A stretch of 64,000 nucleotides of DNA from Manihot esculenta (lineage: Eukaryota > Streptophyta > Magnoliopsida > Malpighiales > Euphorbiaceae). The translations under genes and the position numbers were made by a program. The stretch spans positions 14,811,003 to 14,875,002 of the forward strand of contig NC_035173.2 in NCBI RefSeq assembly GCF_001659605.2. Direction: 5' to 3'. The notes below the pieces were generated by a model. It saw only the letters and a program-made list of their open reading frames with translations. It ran no database searches and had not been told where the DNA came from. The first letter of the stretch is position 1. Every line of letters starts with the position of its first letter. This document shows, piece by piece, positions 22,067-33,560 of the stretch.

Positions 22067-22797
22067 TTCTCACATTCTCTTGTTCAAATGTCCAAGTTGG
22101 AAATGATGAGATTCCATGCTCCAACTCAAGGCTAGTGTTATGGAAAGTTTATATATTTTTTATGATCCTAATTAGTTGAAGAACCCTTTAATGTATGATA
22201 TCAATTATGATGCCATATATGGCTTGGGTCTTCCATTATAAATATGAAAATGCCTATGTATTCTGAGGAATAGAATACTATTAAATAAAGATATAGTCAT
22301 TTGAGGTTGTGTGTTTGTAGATGTAAAATCCCATAGCAACCCACATAAATCTTCTGTCATTTTCTTTTTCTTCTATATTTCTAATTTTAGCTGTCAGCAT
22401 TTTCATCTTCTAATTTCAAAAATGTATAGACTGTTTCCCTTTTATCAATCTACCAACTAAAATCTAACTTATCCACATCTACAATCAACCGTCGGTTCCA
22501 TTTGAACCCATCAAGCAACATTGACTATTGTCCTTAGATGTATATCAGCCAATTACAAATCTTTCTTTTACATGATTTAGCACCAGTTGTTTCAGGGATA
22601 TAACGTACCACCTGCCGATTCTAACTTTATAGTTCCTGATCTAACTCAATCCACTTGATTCTCACTACATCCAAGCACTTAGTCTGCAATTTTCCAGGGA
22701 AAGTCCACCTTAAACTCGCAGAGCTTCAGGAATCTCCTGAGTTTCAGTTGTCTCCCTATATGAGCAAAAAAACCTAAGTTTTATTATATAGACTATA

Positions 22798-22906
22798 ACT
22801 TCAGGAAAATGTGAGAACTTAGAACATTCATCAACAAAATCACACCAAAAGCTGCATAACCAAAATACATGGAATAAGGTCCCAGAAGGCCAGCAATATA
22901 CCTAAA
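22798..22906 (-). other. Exon-like hydrophobic ORF downstream of the ribosomal protein gene
   Basis: On the minus strand an acceptor-like TTATCTTTTAG is followed at once by a 34-codon open frame. It reads YIAGLLGPYSMYFGYAAFGV and continues hydrophobic to a TAG, which looks like one transmembrane helix. It begins about 18 bp after the PSRP5 stop. It could be an alternative last exon, a relic exon or chance. No upstream exon in a matching frame was identified. Confidence 0.3.
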
Positions 22907-22924
22907 AGATAAGAGGATTCAATA

Positions 22925-23718
22925 TCAAACATTCTTCAACTTGTTTGCCTTTGAAGGTGGCCATTGTCCCTTTTTCCTCATCCTTCGCTTCCGAACAAGT
23001 TTCTTTCTGCGAAGCCTTATCTTCTTTGCCAATTTCATCCTCAACTTCTGCTCAAGCTTCTGTTGTAGCTTTGCATCAAGAGGAATTTTCTCCGATAGCA
23101 AATTCTCTTCATCATCACTTTCTGACACAGACTCCCCAGCATCAGAACCCGTCCCCTTAATATCCGTCGATGCCTTCACAGTCACCGTACCCTTTCTCAC
23201 AGTCGAAAAGGAAATTCCAACGAAGGACTTCGAGAGCAGAGAGACGGATTTCAAGTGCAACCTGGAAACTAAAAATTGAAAAACAAAATCTGTAATCCAT
23301 AAATGGGTTTTTACAGGTGGATACAACGGTGGGAAATGCAGAACGGGAGACTTATTTTGTGCTTCAAAAAGAACCCAAAAAGGGGGGTTACAGAAAACAG
23401 CAATTGAAATTACAGGTTTTCCATAAAGCAGCAACCACAGATTGTACATTGTTTGAACCAAAACCAGCAATACTAAGTGAAAATGCGATCAATATAACAA
23501 ATGGGTTTATGGTTTTCGATCAATATGTCAAATGGGTTATGACGTTTCTCTCTTTTTTCTACTCTTAAAAATCTTATTATTTCCCAAAAGCACAGGTTTT
23601 AAGCAAAGGAGAAAATAGAGATACCTGGAGAAGTAGAAATGGCCTTCGTTGATAAAGGTAATGAAGCACAAAGTGAAGGCAGCAATGGAGGGGGAGAGAT
23701 TATGGTAAGGACAGCCAT
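22925..23718 (-). CDS. PSRP5: Plastid-specific 50S ribosomal protein 5 (two exons)
   Basis: Exon 1 is 23718-23625 and exon 2 is 23268-22925, joined across a 356-bp GT-AG intron (donor CCAG|GTATCT, acceptor TTTTTAG|TTTCC). The spliced frame is 146 codons including the stop (145 aa). The start at 23718 is preferred because it opens a Ser/Leu/Thr-rich chloroplast transit peptide (MAVLTIISPPPLLPSL). An upstream in-frame ATG at 23826 would bury it. The mature part has an acidic Ser/Glu linker followed by the strongly basic C-terminus of this family (AKKIRLRRKKLVRKRRMRKK, then WPPSK). The protein is a structural component of the chloroplast large ribosomal subunit. The gene appears intact. Confidence 0.93.
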
Positions 23719-23765
23719 TCTTCTTTCGTGTCTGTTTCTCTCCCTCCCCACTCTCAGCTTAGAGG

Positions 23766-23832
23766 GATATAGGATCTTCACATTTTGATGGGGAACAAAG
23801 CTTATCCACAGATTATTTTGGGCCAAAGCCCA
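23766..23832 (-). promoter_or_regulatory. PSRP5 core promoter: site II palindrome and TATA-like box
   Basis: TGGGCCAAAGCCCA at 23819-23832 is two TGGGCY site II motifs in inverted arrangement. Such motifs are common in plant promoters of ribosomal and organelle proteins. CTATATCC (minus strand, 23766-23773) is a TATA-like sequence about 50 bp before the ATG. Confidence 0.5.
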
Positions 23833-25144
23833 TCCACAGTAGTAATTTTGATAAATTATAGCCCTGTCCTGTTTTTTTATAATGGAAATAAGTTAGAAAT
23901 ATGTTCTTATACTTTTTATGAGGTGAAATAAAATTTTTTAGACAAATAATCTCATAATTTAAGATTTAAAGTAAAATATATTCTACATATTAAAATATTA
24001 ATTTTCAAGTAATTTTTGGGTTGCTATTCTTGATTTCTTATAATTTTTTATTTTTATTTTTATTAAAATAGTATATAAGTTTCAATATTTAAAACATTAA
24101 AATTATGAAAATAATATTTTATTATTAATATTTATAATTTTAAGATATACATAACTATAAATTTAAAGTTGTAAGTATAATCTAAATAATTAAAATTGAC
24201 TTATTTAATTCTCAATAAAAAATAGAGATATAAATAGATAAAATATCTGCAAAAATCACCCTACTCAAACTTCAAACTCAATTAAACTTCCTAATATTAT
24301 TTATTAAAATTTTTCTAAAACTATTTGAACCGGTTTCAAATATGATTAAATTATTTAAATAATATTTGAATCGTTTTAATTTTATATATTTTAATTAATA
24401 ATTTTATTAATGATTTTCATTTTAAAAAATTAATGTTTTTTAAAAAATAATAGAGAATTAAATTTTAAATTTAAATCCGTTTCAAGTTTATTATATATTA
24501 TCTAAATTAATCCTATTAAGTTTAGCAAGGTGGGATGCCTAAAAATTGGCAATCGGTTGCCATTTATATTAAAAAATATAGATGTAGACTTAAACTTATT
24601 GAGACAAACAAATATGAATTATCTTCATTATATCTTTCATTCACAAGGAAAAGATTATTTGGTTGCTTTATTTTGGAGTGTACAATTCTGGTTTTGATTT
24701 CAATTAAAAGTTTACTTAGAAATTAAAATCAAATCAAAATTTGATACTGTGTGGGTTCGGCTCTTTGTTATTTTGAATTTTCGATATTTTCGATTCTTCA
24801 ATTCTAATTTAATTCAATTTATTACGGATGATTTATATAATTTTTTCATGAAAAAGTCATATTTGAAATGTCATTTACATTTTAAACTTAATTATTATTA
24901 CAAATTATATTATATATATAATACACATTTAAATTATTTGAAAGTTGTATGATATAAGCAAATGACATTTTTTTAACTCTTGATAAATTTTAAAAAGTTG
25001 ACTTATGCTCTCGATAAAATTTTTGGTTCAACAAACTCCTTAATTTCCGTTCACCTTCCGTTGAATGAGTAAGAAAGAACCCATGAGTTCAGCCATTCCT
25101 TTGAATATATTTCATGTCAAGCTCACATAGGCTACTCAACCTCA
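23833..25144. other. AT-rich spacer, no gene seen
   Basis: The sequence is very AT-rich throughout, with short ORFs (24535-24726, 24749-24952) of low complexity and no recognisable domain. Confidence 0.65.
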
Positions 25145-25440
25145 TTGCTGGCAATGTCACTCCTTAATAATCATCCACAAATAAATACGCCTATCTCCCT
25201 TGTTCTCTCATTCATCCTCTTGAAAATGAAAAGAAACTTTGAAAGAAAAGAGTTGGCCAGCAGAGGATGCAGGTGCCGTAGGAGTGACGAAAGGAGCTCC
25301 ATTTTAGAAGAGGATAGGCGATTTTTGGAGGTTTTAAGACAAAGGCAGCCTCATATTTTCTTGCAAAGAGGCAATACATTTATCGTGTTTTTATTTGGGG
25401 AACTTGTTCATAGCACGCACTTGGACGACTTGCTCAGGGT
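25145..25440 (+). pseudogene. Fragment resembling N-acetylglutamate synthase, uncertain
   Basis: Within an ORF starting at 25145, the part LEEDRRFLEVLRQ followed by QRGNTFIVFLFGELVHSTHL (about 25300-25425) resembles the start of the amino-acid-kinase domain in plant N-acetylglutamate synthases, where R-G-x-T-F-V-V, G-E and L-D are conserved. It ends in LDDLLR directly before GTATAT, a plausible splice donor. No next exon is visible. Downstream is LINE debris. Function, if it ever had one here, would be arginine biosynthesis. The identification rests on a short stretch recalled from memory. Confidence 0.3.
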
Positions 25441-25554
25441 ATATCTCTCCCTTTCTCTCCCTCTCTGCGTTTCTCCCCCTCTCTCTTTCTCGAGAGTTGT
25501 TAAGGTGTCTCAAATTTTCCATCCATCATCTCATGCTTGTTAATATTCATAGGC

Positions 25555-26010
25555 TGAAAGCAGACTTAATTTAGGACGACGCTAAGCACATCCTTGGCAT
25601 CCCCATTAGCTCGTAGCCTAGGAATGACCTATCGAGTCCCTTCGAGGATAATTATCAGTATTCGGATAGAGTTACAAATTACCTCGCCATATCCAACTCT
25701 CAAATTACCAGTCATTACATGGCAAGCCAGGCCCTAACATTCACATTCAAAAATCAACCTAGAATCTTCGTATAGAGGCTACCATTATCAGCGCTGAAAA
25801 CGTATCGCGCCGTTACTGCAATTTCTGCGGTAACAAAGAGACCCTCAATCATCTCATGTCCTCAAGTAGTTGCTATTTGGATCCATTCCCCACGAAGGAC
25901 TAATATGATGAATTGTTGCTCTGAATTATGAATTTTCTCTAGCAATGGAGTTCATTTCCTTATTAACTTCTAAATTTATGTAAATCTTGATACTCCAAAT
26001 CCCTTAACTA
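25555..26010 (+). pseudogene. LINE remnant, zinc-binding 3' region
   Basis: Broken frames give DDAKHILGIPIS, then NYLAISNSQI, then RYCNFCGNKETLNHLM and in another frame CPQVVAIWIHSP. These are in the order found after the RT of plant LINEs (zf-RVT region with C-x-x-C and N-H). No RT remains. Confidence 0.6.
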
Positions 26011-26989
26011 TACATGTATAATCTTTTACTTTGTTCCGCGAGAAAACAGAGGATTATCCATTAGAGCCGGCTAAAATTTGATTCAGGAATTTCTGAGAAA
26101 GTTTCTGATCCACCAACACTTAAACATAATTTCGAATAAAAATTTAATAATATAAATTTAAAGGTGTGACCTACATCATTTTAACTGTCATTCATTAAAA
26201 TATCTGCCCAAATCACCGTTGTTAAACAAGGCTTGTGGACAAGAAAGGTCTGGTTAGGCCTTAAAATACATGCCATACCTCATCAATTCAATCAAAACAT
26301 GAAAGAGAAGATGGCAAATCATCTTGTCGAATTAACGAAGCAAATTCGAAAGATTTTGAAAGGCATATATGAGCAACCTATACTCGAGAACAAATGAAAA
26401 TAAGAGGAGTTAAACATTCAAGTATAGATATAGCCGAGGGTTCCAGATGCAACAGAAATGGAAAATAATTCTGGGCATCCTACGATTCGGCAAATTAATC
26501 TGCGAAGGTTTGTATTATAGTTCGAGAGGCCTCAATTCAGAGTCTCTTACCTCTCTGCTGGGACCTTCGCTCATAAAATTACTATATTTCATAAAATATA
26601 CACATTCTATGTGTACGACAAATCGGATCTAAGAACCAATCATTTCAAAGAGATCACAGCTCACCAGATCCTCCATCGACACCGATCTTCGAAGGTAAAC
26701 TTGGATAAGAGTGCATTTCTCATTGCACCCCCTCCATAGGTCCCCTCGTTTCCTCTCTAATGGAAAATTATTGAAGAGAAAAGAAAAAGAAGAAGAAGAA
26801 GACATAGAAGAAGACGCTCAGTGAATACGAACCAGAACTAGAGATTCATCTTGCGGTATGGTTATGAAACCATCACACAATCGATAATGAGATTTCTCAA
26901 CTCTATTATCGTCATCGCATCTCTTCCATTCTTTTTATCTCTTACGACAAAGCCGCCGGAAGCGGCGTATAAGAGGCGGATAAGCGGCG
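26011..26989. other. Region downstream of an orphan promoter; no convincing ORF
   Basis: Read leftward from the promoter at 26990-27190, the sequence has a pyrimidine-rich leader and only tiny ORFs (a 17-codon one at 26862-26912, a 20-codon one near 26670). A hairpin with CGATAAT/ATTATCG arms lies at 26882-26911. It could be a non-coding transcript or a gene whose coding exons have been lost. Confidence 0.35.
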
Positions 26990-27190
26990 TAACCCTAGAT
27001 GCTAGCGCTGGGCTATGTCCTAAAGCAGTGAATATAGGAAGAACGGTATGGTTGTCTTTTATAGAGGGAGTTGCTGAAGCTGGGCCAATATTTCTCGTGG
27101 CTAAGTCCATCAAGTTATCAGCCTCTTCGTATGGGCCCCAAAACCCATATGGTTATTGACGACCGTTGGTTTAACGTTTTGCTGGGCTGT
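26990..27190 (-). promoter_or_regulatory. Leftward promoter: site II elements, TATA box, CTAGGGTT motif
   Basis: On the minus strand, in order, are AGCCCA at 27184-27189 (site II, reverse), GGGGCCCA at 27132-27140, GGCCCA at 27081-27086, TATAAAAG at 27056-27063, and CTAGGGTT at 26990-26997, about 60 bp downstream of the TATA box. Site II with a telo-box-like motif is the usual layout of plant translation-related gene promoters. No matching coding sequence follows. Confidence 0.45.
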
Positions 27191-28139
27191 TTGGCAAAGT
27201 TCTAAACACATGAATAAAGAGAAACTTATTGAATAACAATATTGATCCTTATTGTTTTTTTTTTTAAATATCGATCCTTAATATTAAATAATAATTTATT
27301 TTAAAATATTAACTACAAAATAAACGAAATAATTAAACTTACAACAGGAGTAAAATGAAACAATCTCCATATTAGTTATTACTGCTCTTCATTATTAGTT
27401 TCTAGATCCTTTTATCAAGCCATCCTTCACTCTATGCAATGGCAACATTCCACATATGTACAGTTTGTGTGGTGGATGCACACAAGGGCAAATGGGATAT
27501 GGCCTGAACAAAATAAGGAAATATAGGCAAAAAAAAAAAATCTAATTTTATATTTGAAAGATTTTTGCACGTATACACGTTTAGGGAAGATTCTAGACTA
27601 CAACAACTAAGATGAATTCTCCAAAACAAATTACAGAAAATTTGTTACAACAATTCTACAAGTTACACTATTTTTCATTAACGGGAAAGAATTGCACCTA
27701 GCTGATTGAGCTAAGAGAAGGAAGGAGAGGAGAAACACTGGAAGTATTACGCACTATTTTACTTAAATAGTGTATCCCATTTTGGCTTCCCATCAATGCA
27801 TTGTGTTATTTATTTTGATATTTGTCTTATCTTTATGTTCTGTTTTAATAATTTTGCAGCCCCCCAATCCTTCCGCAAGATAGAGATGGTTAGAGGCTAA
27901 GGAGGTTTTTACGAGATTTAATTTTTAAAATTAGGACAACAAAAATTTATCTCTAATTTATAATTTAGCATAAAATATAGAAAAGAGAGAATAAAAAAAA
28001 ATAGAATTTTTATTTTATAAAAATGGAAGCTATTTATTAAAAAAAATGAACTTTGCAAGCGATTATAAAAATTTTAAGATAATATAATAAAATCACAACG
28101 GTCAAATTTAATATTAAATTTAAATATCAAACATGTAAC
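27191..28139. other. AT-rich spacer, no gene seen
   Basis: Short poly-A/T runs and no recognisable protein. Confidence 0.6.
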
Positions 28140-28361
28140 TGTGATGTTCATCTGCTAGCTTAGAAAATCATTCCACATCGGCGGAATACAGCAATTTCGA
28201 ATTGCGGAATAGACAATTTCGAATTGCGGAATATGACAATTTCGAATTGTATATAATAGCTAGCACGAAACTACTAAATAACTAACTTGGGTTAATCATT
28301 TTGAATTAAGTGGAAAGTGGGTCTAAAAGTTATTTAGGTCAATTTGGGCCGGACTGTTTCA
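28140..28361 (+). repeat. 5' terminal repeat of the TRIM-like element
   Basis: It is the uninterrupted copy. Its GAATTGTATATAATAGCTAG shows what the site in the other repeat looked like before the CACTA insertion. Confidence 0.8.
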
Positions 28362-28662
28362 ATCGGTATCAGCCACCTTGAGTCAGACAAATTGTACGGA
28401 ACTAGTAGACCTGTCAGGAAAGAGCTACCCGTGTGAGACGAGGTTTAACCGCCCGAAATACTAACGAACCACAATACCTAAAGATCCGGTCGTGGTTAGC
28501 AATTGTATCTGATTTAGTTGCGATGAAGATGTCGCAAATTTAGTAGAGGAGAGTGTGATGTTCACTTGCTAGCTTGGGAAATCGTCCTACATCGACGGAG
28601 TTCACCCGCTAACTTGGGAAATTATCTCACATCGACGGAATACAACAATTCCGAATTATATA

Positions 28663-30547
28663 CACTACAAGAAAATTCGTTACTAATTTGTTTAGTAACG
28701 GATTTATATCCGTTACTATGAATATCGTTGTTAATGCAATAGTAACCGATTAGCAATTTATTATTAATTTTGTAACGGATTAAGTAACAGATTTATAATG
28801 GAATTTAGTAACGGATTCAAAATCCGTTACTAATTTATATATATATAAATTAAATAGAAATTCATTACTAATTTGATAAAATAAAAAATATATTAAATAT
28901 AACGTTATTAAATCTGTTGTTAATTTTTAAAAAATATTTAAATTATTATATTAAATTATTAATTTATTTCATTATATTTTACATTAAATTACTTTTAAAA
29001 AATATTTATATTATTATATTAAATTATTAATTTATTTTATTATATTTTACATTAAATAATAATTTAATTATGGTAAACTATTAATTTTTTTCATTGTATT
29101 TTACATTAAATATTAACTTTAATATTTTAAATTTTATTAATTTTATAAGAAAATTCTTATAAAATTACATAAGAAAAATCTAAAAAATAAAAAAATGTGA
29201 GAGAATGGAAAAAAAAATGAGATACAAAAGAGAAAATAAGAAAAAAAAAGAAAATAGAAGAAAATAATGATAAAAATGGAGAGAAAATAAGGAAAAAGAG
29301 GAAAATTAAAGAAAATGAGAAAAAAAGAAGAAAAAAGAGAAAAAAAAAAAGAAAAGAAAATGAGAGAAAGATGAAGAAAAAATGAAGAAAAATAAAGAGA
29401 AAATGAAGATATATAAAAGAATGAAAGAGAAAAGTTAGAGTATATATACATGGGAGAAAAGAAAGTAAATGAATGAATAATGAAAGAAAAAGGAAGGAAA
29501 AATGATAGAAAGTGGAAGAGAAAATAAAAGAAAGTGAAATAAAAATCAAAAGATAAAAGGAAAATTAATAATGAAAGAAAATTGAAGTGAAAATTGAAGG
29601 AAATGAAAAAAAATGGAAGAAAATGGAGTCGATCATTGAGAGAAGAAAATAAGATAAGGGAAAAATGAATGAATGAGGAGAGAAGAGAAGAAAGAAAATG
29701 AATGAAATGAAGGGAGATAAGAGAAGAAAATAAGATAAGGGAAAAATAAAGGAATGAGGAGAGAAGAGAAGAAAGAAAGTGAATGAAATGAACGGAGATA
29801 AAATGGGTGAGTGTATAAATACATGAATTAATAATAGATTTAGTAACGGATTGAATCTATTATTAAATTTTAAAAAAAATGAGGGCGAATTAAAATAAAA
29901 AGACGACATTATTCTTTAAATTTTAGTAATGGATTTCTTAATCCGTTACTAATTTTTAAATTAGTAACGGATTCAGTAACAGACTTTTTTCATTACTAAA
30001 TTATAAATAAAAAAGGTGGGATTTTAAAATAATAGCGTGGTATTTTATTCTCTAAAATTTATTAACGGATTATAGAATCCGTTACTAATTTTCGAATCAG
30101 TAACGGATTTAATAATAGATTATATCTGTTACTAACTTAAAAAGAAAATATGAGATTTTAAAAAATAAAAAGTCATTTTTTTGTTAAAAAAACAATAACG
30201 GATTAAATCCGTTACTAAATCTGTTACTAATTATATAATAGATTGCATTCTGTTATTAAATTCGTTATTATTTTATTCATTTAATTTATTTATTTAGTAA
30301 CCGATTTAGTAACAAATTTAGTAACGGATTGAGATCCGTTACTAATTTTTAGCTAATTTAGTAACGGATTTCAAAATCAATTATTAAATTTGTAAATAAT
30401 TTTATTAAGCAACAGATTTAGTAACGGATTAACAAATAATAAAAATTAGTAACGGAATACAAAATCCATTACTAATCCATTACAAATTTATAACGGATTT
30501 AAATCCATTACTAATATCTGTTACTGTTCCGACAAATTTTTGTAGTG
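28663..30547. mobile_element. Non-autonomous CACTA transposon (1885 bp)
   Basis: The ends are CACTACAAGAAAATTCG and, inverted, CACTACAAAAATTTGTCG. The 3-bp duplication ATA lies at 28660-28662 and 30548-30550. Both subterminal regions carry many copies of AGTAACGGATT in both orientations, the arrangement bound by CACTA TNP1-type proteins. There is no transposase. The middle is a long purine tract. Confidence 0.93.
29159..29820 (+). repeat. Near-homopurine tract (about 660 bp)
   Basis: The plus strand is almost entirely A and G (units like GAGAGAAGAGAAGAAAG), with scattered T. A block of about 77 bp is repeated at 29640-29805. The overlapping minus-strand ORFs rich in Phe, Ser and Leu are composition artefacts. 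Confidence 0.9.
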
Positions 30548-30713
30548 ATATAATAGCTAGCACAAAACTACTAAATAACTTGAGTGAACCATTTTGGATT
30601 AAGTGGAAAGTGGGTCTAAAAGTTATTTGGGCCAGTTTGAACCGGACTGTTTCAACAACAGTAAAAAAATCTCATAAATAAAATTTTCAACGACCATAAA
30701 ATCTTCAACGAAC

Positions 30714-31170
30714 AGTCCCATTTTAAAGAGAAGGGATGTAAAGAGAGGAGCATTGAAAGCCTTGGTCAAGATATTAGCAAGGTAAAGGTGGGAGGAGACA
30801 TGGATGGTTCGAATAAAGCTAGCCTTGAGCTGATCTTATATAATATGATAGTCAGTATCCTAGTATTTTGTGAGCTTATGAAATATTGGATTTGTTGTTA
30901 TATGTTGGGCAGCTTTTTTGTCTTAATAGAGCAAATTTGGTAAGAAAAGAATAATTTGTAAATCAATAAATATATATATGATCCATTGTAGCGCGCAAGA
31001 AGTGGAAGCCATACTTTTATAATATGCTTCAGTAGAAGAGCGACTGATTATGCTTTGTTTTTTTGGTCTTCCAGGGAATGAGAAACAAGTCTAAAAAAAT
31101 ATAAAACGGGATTAGTGATTTTCTAGACATGGTGCAAGTTGTAAAGTCCGTGTCACAAAAGGCTTTAAGT
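30714..31170 (-). pseudogene. Copia RNase H remnant
   Basis: Leftward broken frames read AFCDTDFTTCTMSRKS, then SRSSTEAEY-like sequence (SLFY near 31045), MASTSC-like sequence, LQWI, and at the end VSSHLxLADILTKAFNAPLF-like sequence near 30760. This is the order of the Copia RNase H domain at the end of pol. Multiple stops and indels make it old. No intact pol lies to its right. Confidence 0.7.
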
Positions 31171-33105
31171 TTGAAGATTTGAATTTGCTGGGAAGAAGAG
31201 CCTTTTGGAGAGGCATCCTTTCAGGTACATCAAGACATGTAATATTGTCTATATAATGATATGTTTGATCAAGCCAAATTTAGACCCATTTTTTATGTTG
31301 ATATTTATGTTAATTTACACATTTTCTATCTAATTTTGTGGTTTTGATCTTATTTTACAGAAAATGGTATAAAAGGGTAATTTGGTAAAAATGGCCTTAA
31401 AACTGACCAAAAGAGAGTAAAAGAAAACAAGTTTGATTTGTCCAAGTTGTTTACCCAAACCGAGTTGCAGCTGAAATGGGAGAGGAATGAGGAAAGCACA
31501 GACTTGCTGTTTGACCAGCTTGTTTGCCCAAGCAAACTGGGCAAACAGACCCGCAAACAGAGTCTGCGACAGCAGACAGCAGAATAGCGAGAAATTCAAA
31601 TTTTAAAACTTCAAGAAGTCTTTTCCTCCCCAAACACGTGAAGACAGCTCAGCAAATCTTCAAGACACCTCAGCACTCAATCTCACATATCTAGGAAGCC
31701 AAATCTCAAGAAGATACAATTGCCTTTCAAGAATCCAACCCCAAATAGGAAAAGAACTCCAACAAATCAAGAAATTAAGGGCTGCACATATTCAGCTATA
31801 AAAGGACAGCAAACCAGCAAACAAGGATCTTCCCATCATCGGAATTGAGACCAGCAGCTGCGCGCCACACCATCCAGCCCCTCTCCATCTTCTTCTTGTT
31901 TTCTTTCTTTATTTTTATGTTTGTTTCAGCCATGAGTGGCTGAAACCCTTTTTCTAGTTCAAGATTAGGTGAAACTTCAAGTTGTTTATGGATTGGGAGA
32001 TCTCACATTTCTTTTCGTAAAAAAGTTGTGTTCATAACTAACTATCACAATCTCGTAGATACTCAAATATCTTACGTGATAGTTTGTTTTGATAAGGAAA
32101 ACCGAAAAATCTTTTATCTATAATAGTTACAGATAGACTGCAGATCTTTTTTAAATATTATTATCTTATAATAATAATTAATATTAATAATAATAACATC
32201 TTTCTTATTATTAATCATACTAATGGGATTTTAGACCATTAATATGATATAGCACATCAACAATGTTCTTTTGTGTATGATCCAATAGACTCACATTAAT
32301 TGGCAATAGACCCAGTCCCACAACACCCAAAAATCATAAGCGGCCTCTAACAAGACATTATGACTACCCAACTAATATGAGAATCGGTAGTCCGATAAAA
32401 TCTAATAAATAAAATATGTATTAATCCCTTTGTCACACGATATCTAGTTTGAACATAAATCATGGTCAATGTCAAACTTATAATGTTCAAACTTATGATT
32501 TCTCGATCTCTAAGTAGACTGATAAAATCAAATGATAGTGATCACACTATCAATTCATTTGAGCACGGCCATGCATTTCTCAGTTTCACTTATCGAGGGG
32601 TCCAAAAGATATCTCTCTCACAGAGAAGGACAAATTCTATCTTGATTATTCAATATCCTCTACATAATTTCTATTATGCTCAATCATAACCTTTATGATT
32701 GTCCAATTAAAGACAATATTTGGTTATGTCAAAACATAACAGTCCTTATGTTGGAAACTATGACAATCTCATATCAAAGGATTAAGACATAACTACTTTG
32801 AAATTCACTTATGACAATAACCCATGTAGTGATCTCAATGCAGGTCCATTCAATACTTTGTTCTCTAACAAGTATCTATGATTATTAAATTATATCAACA
32901 TATACATAATCATCTCATCATTATCAATCAATAATCATACTAGTTATATTTTATTATTATCAACATAATAATAAGTAACCCGAGATATTAATCATTATTA
33001 TATAACATGCAAATAAATAATAATCATAATAAAACTGCTTTTATTAATAACCAAAATGACATACAAAAAGGTCCAAGATAATGGTTTAGGGCAAATACAC
33101 TAACA
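31171..33105. repeat. LTR-like debris, family unresolved
   Basis: 31300-32030 has LTR character: CTATAAAAGG at 31797 (plus strand), followed by a T/C-rich leader and a GCCATGAGTGGCTGAAACC block. 32100-33105, read leftward, begins TGTTAGTGTATTTGCCC and resembles Copia LTRs with long AT-rich U3 regions. No reliable second copy, target duplication or PBS was found, so borders are unknown. Confidence 0.35.
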
Positions 33106-33289
33106 TGTACAAGAAGACCTATTTATACTTATCTATAGGTTTAACCCATATATACAGCACGAACTAGAAGAATCCAGAAGAACAAATTCTTTAAAGAATC
33201 TAAGCTAAACTAACGCTTTATCTTTTACAAGAATAATATGTGTAAAATAATACGGTGCCATTTAATCAGGTTGTTACACCGGTCATCAG

Positions 33290-33560
33290 GCTATGTACTG
33301 TCCATAAAGTGGTACGACCATTTGGTCGTTGTTCCGACCATTTGCTTAACAAGTCGTCCCACTAATTGCTTAGTTGTTGGTCCGACCATTTACTTATCAA
33401 GTCGTCCCTCTGACTACTTGGTCATTGGTTTCACCATTTGCTTATCAGGTTGTCCCACCGACTACTTGATCGTTGATTCGACCACTTGATTATCAGGTAG
33501 TCCCACCAATTCCATTTGCTTGTTAGGTCGTCCCACCAACTGGTCGTCATTAGATCGTCC
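33290..33560 (+). repeat. Minisatellite of about 48 bp
   Basis: At least four diverged units share CGACCATTTGCTTATCAxGT and CGTCCCACCGACTACTTG. Single CGTC/GACC words continue to about 33780. The two overlapping ORFs follow from the repeat and are not counted as genes. Confidence 0.75.

Larger units (their letters stand above)
20783..22797. other. Spacer, no gene seen
   Basis: Apart from the possible solo LTR and the tandem duplication listed separately, this stretch has only short ORFs with no recognisable protein. Confidence 0.6.
28140..30654 (+). mobile_element. TRIM-like miniature LTR element carrying a nested CACTA element
   Basis: Two direct repeats, 28140-28361 and 28554-30654 (the second interrupted by CACTA DNA at 28663-30547), both run TGTGATGTTC to GGACTGTTTCA. 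The interior is only 192 bp. It begins with a degraded PBS (ATCGGTATCAGCC) and ends with AGAGGAGAG, a polypurine tract. No protein is encoded. Both LTRs contain local duplications of a block with CACATCG(A/G)CGGAATAC. A five-base target duplication was not found (GTAAC versus ACAAC). Confidence 0.75.
28554..30654 (+). repeat. 3' terminal repeat, split by CACTA
   Basis: The left part is 28554-28662 and the right part 30548-30654. Together they match the 5' repeat, with an extra internal duplication of TTCACxxGCTAxCTTGGGAAAT. Confidence 0.8.

Noticed and set aside
26882..27063. Telomerase RNA or Pol III small RNA gene behind the TATA box
   Set aside because: There is no upstream USE element (RTCCCACATCG) at the right spacing. 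The telomere-like motif is in the wrong orientation for a template, and site II motifs point to Pol II.
29143..29909. Phe/Ser/Leu-rich minus-strand ORFs of up to 130 codons
   Set aside because: They are the pyrimidine complement of the purine tract, with no domain and extreme composition bias.
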